The notes under the pieces are model-generated. The model did not search any database. It saw only the letters and a list, made by a program, of their open reading frames with translations, and was not told the DNA's origin. Shown in pieces: positions 53,650-64,000 of a stretch of DNA of 64,000 nucleotides. The stretch's first letter is position 1, and each line of letters starts with the position of its first letter. The stretch comes from Streptomyces sp. NBC_00289 (GTDB lineage Bacteria; Actinomycetota; Actinomycetes; Streptomycetales; Streptomycetaceae), in NCBI RefSeq assembly GCF_041435115.1, contig NZ_CP108046.1, positions 6,758,001 to 6,822,000 on the forward strand, given 5' to 3'. The translations under genes were made by a program, and so were the position numbers.

Positions 53650-54953
53650 GCCTTCCGCTCGTCGCCGGCGCGATCGCCCTGGTCGTCGTCGCCTGGCTCG
53701 CCGCCTGCGCGGAGGCGGGCCTGGCGCGCGTCTCCAGCTTCCGCGCCGAGGAGGCCGTACGCTCCGGCCGGCGCGGCAGTGCCAAGCTCGCGCAGGTCGC
53801 CGCGGATCCGACCCGCTATCTCAACATGGCGCTGCTGGTCCGCGTCGCCTGCGAGATGGCGGCCGCCGCACTGGTCACCTACGCCTGTCTGAAGGCGATC
53901 GACGGGACCGTCCCGGCCCTGTTCGCCGCGATCGGCGTGATGGTTCTGGTGTCGTACGTCGCCGTCGGTGTGTCCCCGCGCACCATCGGCCGCCAGCACC
54001 CGTTGAACACGGCGACGGCGGCCGCGTACGTCCTGCTGCCGCTCGCGCGGATCATGGGACCGATCCCGTCCCTGCTGATCCTCATCGGCAACGCCCTCAC
54101 CCCCGGCAAGGGCTTCCGCCGCGGCCCGTTCGCCTCCGAGGCGGAGCTGCGCGCGCTGGTCGACCTCGCCGAGAAGGAGTCCCTCATCGAGGACGAGGAG
54201 CGCCGCATGGTGCACTCGGTCTTCGAGCTGGGCGACACCCTCGTTCGGGAGGTCATGGTCCCGCGGACGGACCTGGTCGTCATCGAGCGTTACAAGACCA
54301 TCCGCCAGGCGCTCACCCTGGCCCTGCGCTCGGGTTTCTCGCGCATCCCGGTCACGGGCGAGAGCGAGGACGACATCGTCGGGATCGTGTACCTGAAGGA
54401 CCTGGTCCGCAAGACGCACATCAGCCGGGAGGCCGAGAGCGAGCTGGTGTCCACGGCGATGCGGCCCGCCGCCTTCGTGCCCGACACCAAGAACGCGGGT
54501 GACCTGCTGCGCGAGATGCAGCAGGAGCGCAACCACGTCGCCGTCGTCATCGACGAGTACGGCGGCACGGCCGGCATCGCCACCATCGAGGACATCCTCG
54601 AGGAGATCGTCGGCGAGATCACCGACGAGTACGACCGCGAACTGCCGCCGGTCGAGGAACTCGGCGACGACCGCCACCGGGTCACCGCCCGCCTCGACAT
54701 CACCGACCTGGGCGAGCTGTACGGCCTGGAGGAGTACGACGACGAGGACGTGGAGACCGTCGGCGGCCTGCTCGCGAAGGCGCTGGGCCGGGTGCCCATC
54801 GCCGGGGCCTCCGCGGTGGTGGAGCTGCCCGACGGCCGTGAACTGAAGCTGACGGCGGAGGCGGCGGCCGGCCGCCGGAACAAGATCGTGACCGTGCTCG
54901 TGGAGCCGGTGGGCCAGGGCGGCCCCCCGGAGGAGGAGAAGAGGCCGGAGTGA
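53646..54953 (+). CDS. CNNM/CBS-domain transporter-like protein
   Basis: A 435-residue protein. Residues 1-150 are a CNNM (DUF21) membrane domain with about four helices. Two CBS domains follow ([21 protein letters not shown] and [16 protein letters not shown]), then a CorC_HlyC domain (VDELGG-type [21 protein letters not shown]). The family includes Mg2+/Co2+ export proteins, often called hemolysins. It overlaps both ybeY and the following MmcQ/YjbR gene, so all are co-transcribed. Confidence 0.93.
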   Translation: MSLPLVAGAIALVVVAWLAACAEAGLARVSSFRAEEAVRSGRRGSAKLAQVAADPTRYLNMALLVRVACEMAAAALVTYACLKAIDGTVPALFAAIGVMVLVSYVAVGVSPRTIGRQHPLNTATAAAYVLLPLARIMGPIPSLLILIGNALTPGKGFRRGPFASEAELRALVDLAEKESLIEDEERRMVHSVFELGDTLVREVMVPRTDLVVIERYKTIRQALTLALRSGFSRIPVTGESEDDIVGIVYLKDLVRKTHISREAESELVSTAMRPAAFVPDTKNAGDLLREMQQERNHVAVVIDEYGGTAGIATIEDILEEIVGEITDEYDRELPPVEELGDDRHRVTARLDITDLGELYGLEEYDDEDVETVGGLLAKALGRVPIAGASAVVELPDGRELKLTAEAAAGRRNKIVTVLVEPVGQGGPPEEEKRPE

Positions 54954-55309
54954 CGCCCCAGCAGCTGCGCACCCTCTGTCTGTCCTTCAACGCGGCCGTG
55001 GAGGACTTCCCGTTCAATCCCGAGACGTCCGTCTTCAAGGTGCTGGGCAAGCTCTTCGCCCTGACCGGCCTGGAGGCACGGCCGCTCACCGTGAACCTGA
55101 AGTGCGACCCGGACGACGCGGTGCGGCTGCGGGGCGAGCACCCGGGTCTGATCATCCCCGGCTACCACATGAACAAGCGCCACTGGAACACGGTGACCGT
55201 CGACGGCGACCTGCCCGATCGGCTGGTCCGGGAGCTCGTCGAGGACTCCTACGACCTGGTGGTGGCGGGACTGCCGAGGGCGGAACGGCTGCGGCTGGAC
55301 CGGCCCTGA
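54950..55309 (+). CDS. MmcQ/YjbR family protein
   Basis: A 119-residue double-wing CyaY-like fold protein. Family signatures are FPFNPETSVFKVLGKLFAL and the C-terminal YHMNKRHWNTVTVDG. Its role is unknown; relatives are thought to bind DNA. The GTG overlaps the CBS-protein stop. Confidence 0.88.
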   Translation: MTPQQLRTLCLSFNAAVEDFPFNPETSVFKVLGKLFALTGLEARPLTVNLKCDPDDAVRLRGEHPGLIIPGYHMNKRHWNTVTVDGDLPDRLVRELVEDSYDLVVAGLPRAERLRLDRP

Positions 55310-55353
55310 AATCCGTTGTCCCGCCGACGTGACCGCGTGTCAGAATCCGGCGC

Positions 55354-56382
55354 ATGACAGTGAGATACCCGCGCCCCCTGCGTCCCGGTGACCGTATCGG
55401 CGTCACGTCTCCGTCCAGCGGTGTCCCGAAGGAGCTGCGCGGACGGCTCGACGTGGCGATCGGTGACCTGGAGGCGCGCGGGTACGAGGTGGTCGTCGGC
55501 CGGTGCATGGACGGCGCGGGGCACCTCAGCGCCCCGGCCGCCGAGCGTGCGGCCGAGCTGACGGACCTGCTGACCGATCCCGCCGTCCGGGCCGTGGTGC
55601 CGCCGTGGGGCGGGGAGACCGCGATCGACCTGCTGCCGCTGCTCGACTTCGACAGGCTGCGGGAGGCCGAGCCCACCTGGGTCGTCGGGTTCTCCGACAT
55701 GTCGACGATCATCACCCCGCTGACCCTCCGCGCCGGCGTGGCGACCGTGCACGGCAACAACCTCATGGACACGCCCTACCGGGTGCCCGAGGGGCTGCTG
55801 TCCTGGCTGGACGTCGTCGCCGCGCCGCAGGGCGGGCCGTTCACGCAGACCCCGCCGGGCCGTCACCGCTCGACCGGCTGGGACGACTACCGGCTCCACC
55901 CCGGCGTACGCGAGCTCACGCTCGACACTCCCGGCGGCTGGACCCGACTGGACGGCGACGGTGACGTGGACGTCGAGGGCCGGCTGATCGGCGGCTGCGT
56001 CGAGACGCTCGCCAATCTCACGGGCACGCCCTGTCTGGACGTCGCGTCCTTCGTGCGGGAGTCGGCTCCGGAGGGGCTGCTCGTCTACGTGGAGGCGGCC
56101 GAGGACGGTGCCTTCGCCATCTGCCGCAATCTGCACGGCATGCGGCTGGCCGGGTTCTTCGACGCGGCGAACGCGGTGCTCGTGGGCCGGACCGGGGCGC
56201 CCGACGCGCCCACGCTCACCCAGTACGAGGCCGTTGTGGACGCGCTCGGTCCGCTGAACGTGCCGATCATCGCCGACGTGGAGTGCGGTCACGTCCCGCC
56301 GTACCTGCCGCTGGTGAACGGGGCGCGGGCCCGTGTCGTGCACACGGCCACCCGCTCCGAGCTCACCCAGACCCTGGACTGA
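55354..56382 (+). CDS. S66 family peptidase (LD-carboxypeptidase-like)
   Basis: A 342-residue Ser-Glu-His peptidase. The nucleophile Ser is in VVGFSDMST, the Glu candidate is in RLIGGCVETL and His in DVECGHVPP. The S66 family includes murein LD-carboxypeptidase and MccF-type amidases. The GDRIGVTSPSSG start is typical. There is no signal peptide, so it is cytosolic and either recycles peptidoglycan or confers immunity to a peptide-nucleotide antibiotic. Confidence 0.88.
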   Translation: MTVRYPRPLRPGDRIGVTSPSSGVPKELRGRLDVAIGDLEARGYEVVVGRCMDGAGHLSAPAAERAAELTDLLTDPAVRAVVPPWGGETAIDLLPLLDFDRLREAEPTWVVGFSDMSTIITPLTLRAGVATVHGNNLMDTPYRVPEGLLSWLDVVAAPQGGPFTQTPPGRHRSTGWDDYRLHPGVRELTLDTPGGWTRLDGDGDVDVEGRLIGGCVETLANLTGTPCLDVASFVRESAPEGLLVYVEAAEDGAFAICRNLHGMRLAGFFDAANAVLVGRTGAPDAPTLTQYEAVVDALGPLNVPIIADVECGHVPPYLPLVNGARARVVHTATRSELTQTLD

Positions 56383-56435
56383 GCGCGGCGCCCCCGCGGG
56401 CGGATGGGGGAGGTGCCGCTCCGTATGCTCGGGTC

Positions 56436-56789
56436 ATGACCGACAGCAGCGCGCTCGACCCCGAGGACCGCAAGATCGTCACCCTGGCCCGCTCGGCCCG
56501 GGCCCGCAACGGCGTGCCGGAGGGCGCTGCCGTGCGGGACGAGACCGGCCGTACGTATGTCGCCGGGACCGTCGGTCTGGAGTCGCTGAGGCTGAGCGCG
56601 TTGCGCACGGCGGTCGCCATGGCGGTGGCGTCCGGGGCGAAGTCCCTGGAGGCGGCGGCGGTGGTCACGGACGCCGACGGGGTGCCGGCCGAGGACCTGG
56701 CCGCCGTACGGGATCTGGGCGGGCCGGGGACGCCCGTGCTGCTGGCCGCGCCGGACGGGACGGTCCGGCTCACGCTGACCGCGGGCTGA
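56436..56789 (+). CDS. Cytidine-deaminase-fold protein lacking the zinc site
   Basis: A 117-residue protein that aligns with cytidine deaminase from AAVRDETGRTYVAGTV through LRTAVAMAVASG to AAAVVTDADG. All catalytic features are gone: the CAE motif is SAL (residues 54-56) and PCxxC is PAEDL. It occupies the usual cdd position before era. I infer a non-catalytic, retained paralogue; era itself is now 5 kb away. Ribosome-binding site GGGGGAGG is 17-24 bases upstream, rather far. Confidence 0.82.
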   Translation: MTDSSALDPEDRKIVTLARSARARNGVPEGAAVRDETGRTYVAGTVGLESLRLSALRTAVAMAVASGAKSLEAAAVVTDADGVPAEDLAAVRDLGGPGTPVLLAAPDGTVRLTLTAG

Positions 56790-56800
56790 GGTCAGGTCTT

Positions 56801-56823
56801 TCTCAACGCCGGGCGGGCTGAAG
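56801..56823. repeat. Dispersed gene-end element, copy D (short)
   Basis: TCTCAACGCCGGGCGGGCTG matches the 3' module of the elements at 34132 and 62935. It lies 12 bases after the Cdd-like stop. Confidence 0.6.
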
Positions 56824-56894
56824 GCGCAGGAAGCCGAACGCGCTCACCGTCACCCGGCCGGAATTCGCCCTTGCTCTCCCGTGTCTCTCGCGCA

Positions 56895-56926
56895 TCAATG
56901 GACCGTAAGTTCCGACGGACCGTCAG
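56895..56926. promoter_or_regulatory. Two CTGACGG-N-CCGTCAG-type palindromes upstream of surface protein 1
   Basis: Site 1 (56895-56909) is TCAATGG-A-CCGTAAG and is degenerate. Site 2 (56912-56926) is CCGACGG-A-CCGTCAG, nearly perfect. Their centres are 17 bp apart, about 115-145 bp before the start of the surface protein at 57040. The same motif occurs before the next gene. Confidence 0.65.
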
Positions 56927-57039
56927 ATTTGGCTCGGGCAGGGTGTCCGCACCCATCCCTCCCGGGCGGTGGTCCGTCGGTATCTCCCGTCCATCCACCC
57001 CCCACATGGATTCCCGTATTCGGGAAGGGAGCGGATCCC

Positions 57040-57516
57040 ATGAGAGGCAAGCGAATCGGATCAGGTGCGGCAATGCTGGTCGGGGCCCTCGCGGTCACCG
57101 GACTGGCCCTCGCGCCCTCGGCTGTCGCCGTCACCCCGCTGACGGCGACCGTCACCGCCAACTGCGGTCTCTTCGGAGGCGGCGCAGCCACCCTCACGGC
57201 CACCCAGACGGGCACGGCCGCCACCCTCAAACTGACCTCCACCGCGATCACCGCGCCGATCCCGATCGGCGCGAACGGCATCAGTTCCACGCTCACGATG
57301 GCGAACTCGACCGGTGCCGCCGGGGTCTTCTCCGGCGCCGTGAACCCCGCCATGGCCACCGGCGACCCGATCACGGTCGGTCCGCTCAACGGGACCGTGG
57401 CCTCCGGTGACAGCCTGGACCTCTACGGCGGCTCCCTGAAGATGGTCGTCTTCGGGATCACCGTCACCTGTACGGCGACCGGGGCGCAGGCGCCGGGCCC
57501 GTTCGTGTTCAGCTGA
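57040..57516 (+). CDS. Small secreted surface protein, WxL-cluster member
   Basis: A 158-residue protein with a signal peptide (basic RGKR, hydrophobic core at residues 8-25, cleavage near AVA at about residue 30). The mature part is a Thr/Ala/Gly-rich beta protein (NCGLFGGGAATLTATQTG, TVTCTATG) with two cysteines (near residues 43 and 147). No anchor is seen. GGGAAGGGAG is upstream of the ATG. It is followed by a larger secreted protein and a DUF916 protein, and all three run in the same direction. Function unknown; a cell-wall role is inferred. Confidence 0.75.
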   Translation: MRGKRIGSGAAMLVGALAVTGLALAPSAVAVTPLTATVTANCGLFGGGAATLTATQTGTAATLKLTSTAITAPIPIGANGISSTLTMANSTGAAGVFSGAVNPAMATGDPITVGPLNGTVASGDSLDLYGGSLKMVVFGITVTCTATGAQAPGPFVFS

Positions 57517-57534
57517 TAGCGGTTGGAAACTGAG

Positions 57535-57585
57535 TCGACAGGCCGTCAGTTCTCCAATGAAGCAAGGAAGCTGACGGTCCATCAG
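57535..57585. promoter_or_regulatory. Two palindromes upstream of surface protein 2
   Basis: TCGACAG-G-CCGTCAG (57535-57549) and CTGACGG-T-CCATCAG (57571-57585) have centres 36 bp apart. They match the palindromes upstream of the previous gene and fall about 100-150 bp before the 57688 start, so the two genes probably share a regulator. Confidence 0.65.
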
Positions 57586-57687
57586 TTCCTCGCGTGATGT
57601 CCATTGACTTCTCACGCGATCCGCACCTCAATGCCCCCTGTCGGCGCAGAAGAGCCGCTGCGCCCGCACCCTGGAGGAGGGGGCAAC

Positions 57688-59031
57688 ATGGGTTCACCCC
57701 GAAGTTCCGGAAGTGCCCGAGGTTCCCGAAGACGGCGCTGGGCGTCGCTGCTCGGGGCGACCGCGCTCGCCGTCACCGCGGGTGGTGCGCTGGCCGCTCC
57801 GGCCGGCGCCGCGTCCGCCGACGTCGACTTCGCCACACACTGCATTCCGCCCGCGGTCGCGGGCCTTCCGCCGATCGACGGCACCACCACCGCGAAGATC
57901 GAGGTGGACAAGGCCGCTCCCAAGGTCGGCGACACGGTCACCGTGAAGTACACGGTGGTCAAGCCCGCCGCGAACAACCCCACCGACCTCGCCCTGCCGG
58001 CCGACATCATGACGCCGTCAGGCAAGGTCACCCTCGGCGGGGCACAGACGGGCAGCGTCACCGTCGCCGGACCCAAGAAGAACGATCCGGTGCCCGGCAA
58101 GGCACCCTTCCCGTCCTTCTCCATGACCGGCACCTTCACCGTCACCGCGCCCGGCGCGATCACTCTCTCGCCCGGCGACTACAACATCCACACCAGCTAC
58201 ATCCTCGAACTGGACACGCCGTGCACGGTCACCAATCCGCCCGCACCCGTGTCCGAGACCGTCACCGCCACCGACGGAACACAGACCAACACCCGTGCCA
58301 TCTCACTGAGTTCGGCCTCCGGGAAGCCCGGTGACAGCGTCACCGTCAGCGGCAGCGACTTCACCCCGGGCGCCAGTGTCACCCTCGCCGGACGGTCCGG
58401 CGGCACCCAGACCGCGGACAAGGCAACCGTGACCGCGGACGCCCAGGGTGACTTCAGCGGCTCGCTCGCCGTCAGCGACAAGACGACGACGGGCGTGGTG
58501 GCGTACGAGGGCGCGGCCTGGAACACGGACAAGGGAGCGGGCCCCGCGGCCTACGTCGTCATCGACGACACACCTGTCCCGGCCGGCAGCCAGAAGATCA
58601 CCACCACGGTGAAGGCCGGTTCGCTGTCCATGTCCCAGGACGGGGACGCCGTCCAGCTGTCCGCGGTCGACTTCGGCAAGGGCGGCGCCTCCGACGGTGC
58701 CCTGCGGACCGTGACCGTCAAGGACTTCCGCGGCGGACCCGCGGGCTGGTCCCTGACCGGCAAGGTCACCGACTTCACCGGTCCCGGCGCCAAGATCGAC
58801 GCCGGGAAGCTGAGCTGGACCCCCGCCTGCGCCACCAAGGCGGCCAGCCCGAGCACCTGCCAGGCCGGTTCGGCGGGCCCGGTGGGCGGTTCGGGAGCGA
58901 CCCTCGCCTCCACCCCCGACGGCACGCTCACCGGCGGTGAGTTCACCGCCGACGCGGGGCTGTCGCTGGACGTGCCGGCGTTCACGCCTCCGGGCACGTA
59001 CTCCGGCGTTCTCACCCTCACGCTCACCTGA
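57688..59031 (+). CDS. Secreted WxL-like repeat protein
   Basis: A 447-residue protein. An Arg-rich twin-basic signal peptide (residues 1-42, AAPAGAASA cleavage) precedes a first beta domain (about 45-190). A second is IPT/Ig-like (SGKPGDSVTVSGSDFTPGASVTLAG, about 215-290). The C-terminal domain has ITTTVKAGSLSMSQDG and ends FTPPGTYSGVLTLTLT. The final pattern resembles the WxL surface-binding domain of Firmicutes, though the Trp motif itself is weak. ATG has GGAGGAGGGGG upstream. A DUF916 gene follows 91 bases on, mirroring WxL loci. Confidence 0.75.
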   Translation: MGSPRSSGSARGSRRRRWASLLGATALAVTAGGALAAPAGAASADVDFATHCIPPAVAGLPPIDGTTTAKIEVDKAAPKVGDTVTVKYTVVKPAANNPTDLALPADIMTPSGKVTLGGAQTGSVTVAGPKKNDPVPGKAPFPSFSMTGTFTVTAPGAITLSPGDYNIHTSYILELDTPCTVTNPPAPVSETVTATDGTQTNTRAISLSSASGKPGDSVTVSGSDFTPGASVTLAGRSGGTQTADKATVTADAQGDFSGSLAVSDKTTTGVVAYEGAAWNTDKGAGPAAYVVIDDTPVPAGSQKITTTVKAGSLSMSQDGDAVQLSAVDFGKGGASDGALRTVTVKDFRGGPAGWSLTGKVTDFTGPGAKIDAGKLSWTPACATKAASPSTCQAGSAGPVGGSGATLASTPDGTLTGGEFTADAGLSLDVPAFTPPGTYSGVLTLTLT

Positions 59032-59122
59032 CCGTATGTCCGTCTCCGGTGGCCGGGCGCCCGTCCGCACAGGGCCGCACCCGCCCGTCCACCCCGATCC
59101 GGTTCCGTGGGGGTCCGCACCC

Positions 59123-61797
<2,675 letters not shown>

Positions 61798-61870
61798 CGA
61801 AAGCTCACGGGGAGGAACGGGGACGGACGCCTGTACGGCAGGGCTCCGTGGATCAGGGAGAATGGGCACC

Positions 61871-62830
61871 ATGAGCGTTCGCAGCCAGTCATCCGAGCCG
61901 TCGGAAACGCCGGAGGCCGTCCACCGGGCGGGCTTCGCCTGTTTCGTCGGCCGCCCCAACGCGGGCAAGTCCACCCTCACGAACGCTCTGGTCGGGCAGA
62001 AGGTGGCGATCACCGCGAACCAGCCGCAGACGACGCGGCACACGGTACGGGGGATCGTGCACCGGCCCGACGCCCAGCTGATCCTGGTGGACACCCCCGG
62101 GCTGCACAAACCGCGGACGCTGCTGGGCCAGCGCCTCAACGACATCGTCCGGACCACCTGGGCCGAGGTCGACGTGATCGGCTTCTGTCTGCCGGCGAAC
62201 GAGAAGCTCGGTCCCGGCGACCGCTTCATCGCGAAGGAACTGGCGTCCATCAAGAAGACGCCGAAGATCGCGATCGTCACGAAGACCGACCTCGTCGACG
62301 GCAAGGTGCTCGCCGAGCAGCTCATCGCGATCGACCAGCTCGGGCAGGAGCTCGGGTTCGAGTGGGCGGAGATCGTGCCGGTGTCGGCGGTCGCCGACAA
62401 GCAGGTGGACCTGCTGGCCGATCTGCTCGTCCCGCTGCTGCCGGAGGGCCCGGCCCTCTATCCCGAGGGCGACCTCACCGACGAGCCCGAGCAGGTCATG
62501 ATCGCGGAGCTGATCCGCGAGGCCGCGCTGGAGGGGGTGCGCGACGAGCTGCCGCACTCCATCGCCGTGGTGGTGGAGGAGATGCTGCCCCGCGAGGACC
62601 GGCCGGCCGACAAGCCGCTCCTGGACATCCACGCCTTCGTCTACATCGAGCGGCCCAGCCAGAAGGGGATCATCATCGGTCCCAAGGGCAAGCGGTTGAA
62701 GGAGGTCGGGATCAAGTCGCGCAAGCAGATCGAGGCGTTGTTGGGGACGCCGGTCTTTCTCGACCTGCATGTCAAGGTCGCCAAGGACTGGCAGCGGGAT
62801 CCGCGGCAGTTGCGGAAGCTGGGGTTCTGA
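61871..62830 (+). CDS. era: GTPase Era
   Basis: A 319-residue GTPase needed for 16S rRNA processing and 30S assembly. The G domain has GRPNAGKS (G1), the TTRHTVRG switch, DTPG (G3) and TKTD (G4). The C-terminal KH domain contains IIIGPKGKRLKEVG. The start at 61871 has GGGAG 11 bases upstream; ATG 61862 is too close to it. It is divergent from amt, with the potential GlnR sites between. Confidence 0.96.
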   Translation: MSVRSQSSEPSETPEAVHRAGFACFVGRPNAGKSTLTNALVGQKVAITANQPQTTRHTVRGIVHRPDAQLILVDTPGLHKPRTLLGQRLNDIVRTTWAEVDVIGFCLPANEKLGPGDRFIAKELASIKKTPKIAIVTKTDLVDGKVLAEQLIAIDQLGQELGFEWAEIVPVSAVADKQVDLLADLLVPLLPEGPALYPEGDLTDEPEQVMIAELIREAALEGVRDELPHSIAVVVEEMLPREDRPADKPLLDIHAFVYIERPSQKGIIIGPKGKRLKEVGIKSRKQIEALLGTPVFLDLHVKVAKDWQRDPRQLRKLGF

Positions 62831-62850
62831 GACCTGGGGTCTCGTTCTTC
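62829..62850 (+). terminator. Short terminator after era
   Basis: GAGACC-TGG-GGTCTC is followed by GTTCTTC. It is a small 6-bp stem starting at the era stop codon. Confidence 0.55.
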
Positions 62851-62934
62851 CGGAGGCGGGTTCTCGGCTCGGAGTCCGCGGCCGGTGGTCTTGGCTCCCG
62901 CCGGGATCTCGCCCCCGCCGCCCCTTCCCGTCCC

Positions 62935-62988
62935 GGCCCCGGAGGCGCTGCCCCCGGACCCCCGCTCCTCAAACGCCGGAGGGGCTGA
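62935..62988. repeat. Dispersed gene-end element, copy C
   Basis: GGCCCCGGAGGCGCTGCCCCCGGAC is followed by CTCCTCAAACGCCGGAGGGGCTGA. It is the same modular element as at 34132 and 44491, and its 3' end runs directly into a tandem array. Confidence 0.75.
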
Positions 62989-63097
62989 AGGTCCCGCCGG
63001 AGGGGCTGAAGGTGCCGCCGGAGGGGCTGAAGGTGCCGCCGGAGGGGCTGAAGGTGCCGCCGGAGGGGCTGAAGGTGCCGCCGGAGGGGCTGAAGGG
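62978..63097. repeat. 21-bp tandem repeat between era and the MFS gene
   Basis: Five full units of GGAGGGGCTGAAGGTGCCGC(C) start at 62978, 62999, 63020, 63041 and 63062, with a truncated sixth at 63083. The first unit has CCC for GCC. The unit appears to be the 3' end of the dispersed element, amplified. Its translations in any frame are simple repeats and not credible proteins. Confidence 0.95.
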
Positions 63098-63126
63098 GGG
63101 AGGGGCTGGACGCGACGCCGTCCAGC

Positions 63127-64000
63127 TCAGTCCACTCCCCGGATCCTGACCACCAGCAGCGCTCCCGCCAGGCCGATCGCCGCCGCCACCAGGTACAGCA
63201 TGCGGTAGCCGCCCAGGTGCGTCACGATCGGGGCGGCCAGGGCGGGGGCCATCACCTGGGGCAGGGCGTTGGCCACGTTGATCACGCCCAGGTCCTTGCC
63301 GCGGTCTCGTGCCTTCGGCAGGACGTCCGTCATCAGGGCGAAGTCGACCGAGGTGAACACGCCGAAGCCGACGCCGAGGACGGCCGCCGCGACGACCGCC
63401 CCCGGCCAGGTCTGCCAGCCGGCCAGGGCCGCCGTCGCCACCGCCATCAGTACGCCGGACCAGATCACGAAGGGTTTGCGGCGGCCGACCCGGTCCGACC
63501 AGACGCCCCCGACGACGACCGTCGCCAGCAGGGTCACGCCGTTGACCGCGGTGAGGATCAGCACGCCCTGCTCCGGGTCGCCGTGGTGCAGGCGGTCGCG
63601 CAGGTAGTACAGCAGGTACAGCAGCACCAGCGCGTTGCTCAGGTTGATCAGGAAACGGGTCAGCCAGGCCCAGCCGAGGTCCGGGTGGCGGCGCGGGCTC
63701 AGCCAGAAGCCCGCGAGGAAACCGCGCCAGGACCAGGGTGGCCGGTTCGCCGCCGCCAGCCGCAGATCCGGGTAGCGCAGGACGTACGGCAGCACGCCCA
63801 CCACCGTGAACACCGCGCAGGCCGCGTAGCCCGCCCCGGTGCCCCCGGCCACCGTCGCCAGGCCCGTCCCGCCGACCACGCCCAGGATCTGCGCCGCCCC
63901 CAACCAGCCGCCCACCGAGCCGCGTTGGAGCCGCGGTACCCGGTCGGGCACCGCGGCCGTCACGGCGGCGAAGGCGGCGATCAGCGTCAGCTGGACCAGG
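63127..64000 (-). CDS. MFS transporter, cut by the window edge
   Basis: The C-terminal 290 or so residues of a major facilitator protein. About eight helices remain. The GVWSDRVGRRKPFVIWSG loop is the classic MFS D-R-x-G-R-R motif, and FTSVDFALMTDVLPKARDRGKDLGV is typical of sugar or drug transporters of the GPH/UMF-like group. The frame is open to the last base, with no ATG needed at 63963, so the true start lies beyond the window. It converges with era. Substrate unknown. Confidence 0.82.
   Translation of the reverse strand, partial: LVQLTLIAAFAAVTAAVPDRVPRLQRGSVGGWLGAAQILGVVGGTGLATVAGGTGAGYAACAVFTVVGVLPYVLRYPDLRLAAANRPPWSWRGFLAGFWLSPRRHPDLGWAWLTRFLINLSNALVLLYLLYYLRDRLHHGDPEQGVLILTAVNGVTLLATVVVGGVWSDRVGRRKPFVIWSGVLMAVATAALAGWQTWPGAVVAAAVLGVGFGVFTSVDFALMTDVLPKARDRGKDLGVINVANALPQVMAPALAAPIVTHLGGYRMLYLVAAAIGLAGALLVVRIRGVD

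Noticed and set aside
62978..63097. Possible CRISPR array.
   Set aside because: Repeats are directly adjacent with no unique spacers and no cas genes.
62769..63149. A frame encoding repeated EGLKVPP across the 21-bp array.
   Set aside because: It begins inside era in another frame and consists of repeat translation only.

Overview
The window is chromosomal DNA from a Streptomyces-type actinomycete. GC content is very high, GTG starts are frequent, and genes are packed in ATGA/GTGA-overlapping pairs. Both tRNA genes lack an encoded CCA. Core gene neighbourhoods are typical of Streptomyces: nadD-rsfS-phosphatase, leuS, comEA-comEC-holA, rpsT/lepA, hemW, hrcA-dnaJ-rsmE and phoH-ybeY-CBS-era. 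I see no rRNA, CRISPR array, integrase or transposase.

Layout. 1-3.8 kb: nadD, a LytR_C-domain membrane protein, rsfS and a histidine phosphatase. 3.9-4.9 kb: two identical tRNA-Ala(GGC) genes flanking two small zinc-ribbon genes, one of which has only 57 codons. 5.0-7.9 kb (minus): a NuoF-like/ferredoxin fusion overlapping a four-histidine membrane protein, which together look like an unusual electron-transfer pair. 8.2-11.2 kb: leuS behind a leucine-rich leader peptide and an attenuator hairpin. 11.4-20.5 kb: a membrane protein, DegV, ComEA, ComEC (with a large repeat-built insertion), arylamine N-acetyltransferase, HolA and a SnoaL-like protein. 20.8-25.3 kb: rpsT (minus), lepA and a long-chain acyl-CoA synthetase. 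25.4-32.5 kb: a signalling cluster of a receiver-only protein, a soluble poly-HAMP hybrid histidine kinase and a divergent HATPase-GAF-PP2C phosphatase. 32.7-41.2 kb: hemW, DUF3097, an MBL hydrolase, CIRCE-hrcA-dnaJ, nitronate monooxygenase, rsmE, a VOC protein and a lipoprotein. 41.3-47.0 kb: a tricorn-like protease, HIT, RNase Z-like and adenosine deaminase. 47.1-51.8 kb: an IclR-controlled glucarate catabolic locus whose transporter is reduced to a C-terminal remnant, followed by a PfkB kinase. 52.1-56.8 kb: phoH, ybeY, a CBS/CNNM protein, MmcQ/YjbR, an S66 peptidase and a Cdd-like protein without zinc ligands. 57.0-61.7 kb: three surface proteins resembling a WxL/DUF916 system, then amt-glnB on the other strand, all lying between the Cdd-like gene and era. 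61.9-64.0 kb: era, a 21-bp tandem repeat and an MFS transporter cut by the window edge.

The most notable items are: (1) the NuoF-ferredoxin/di-heme-like pair, in which histidine spacing resembles NOX/ferric reductases and the NADH-binding GEET motif is gone; (2) the WxL-like surface cluster with shared CTGACGG-N-CCGTCAG palindromes upstream of two of its genes; (3) the Amt with a Glu-His instead of His-His pore pair; (4) the leucine attenuator; (5) the 276-bp-period poly-HAMP kinase; and (6) many short tandem and dispersed repeats at gene ends and inside low-complexity coding regions. All functional statements rest on reading motifs by eye; no database search was run.
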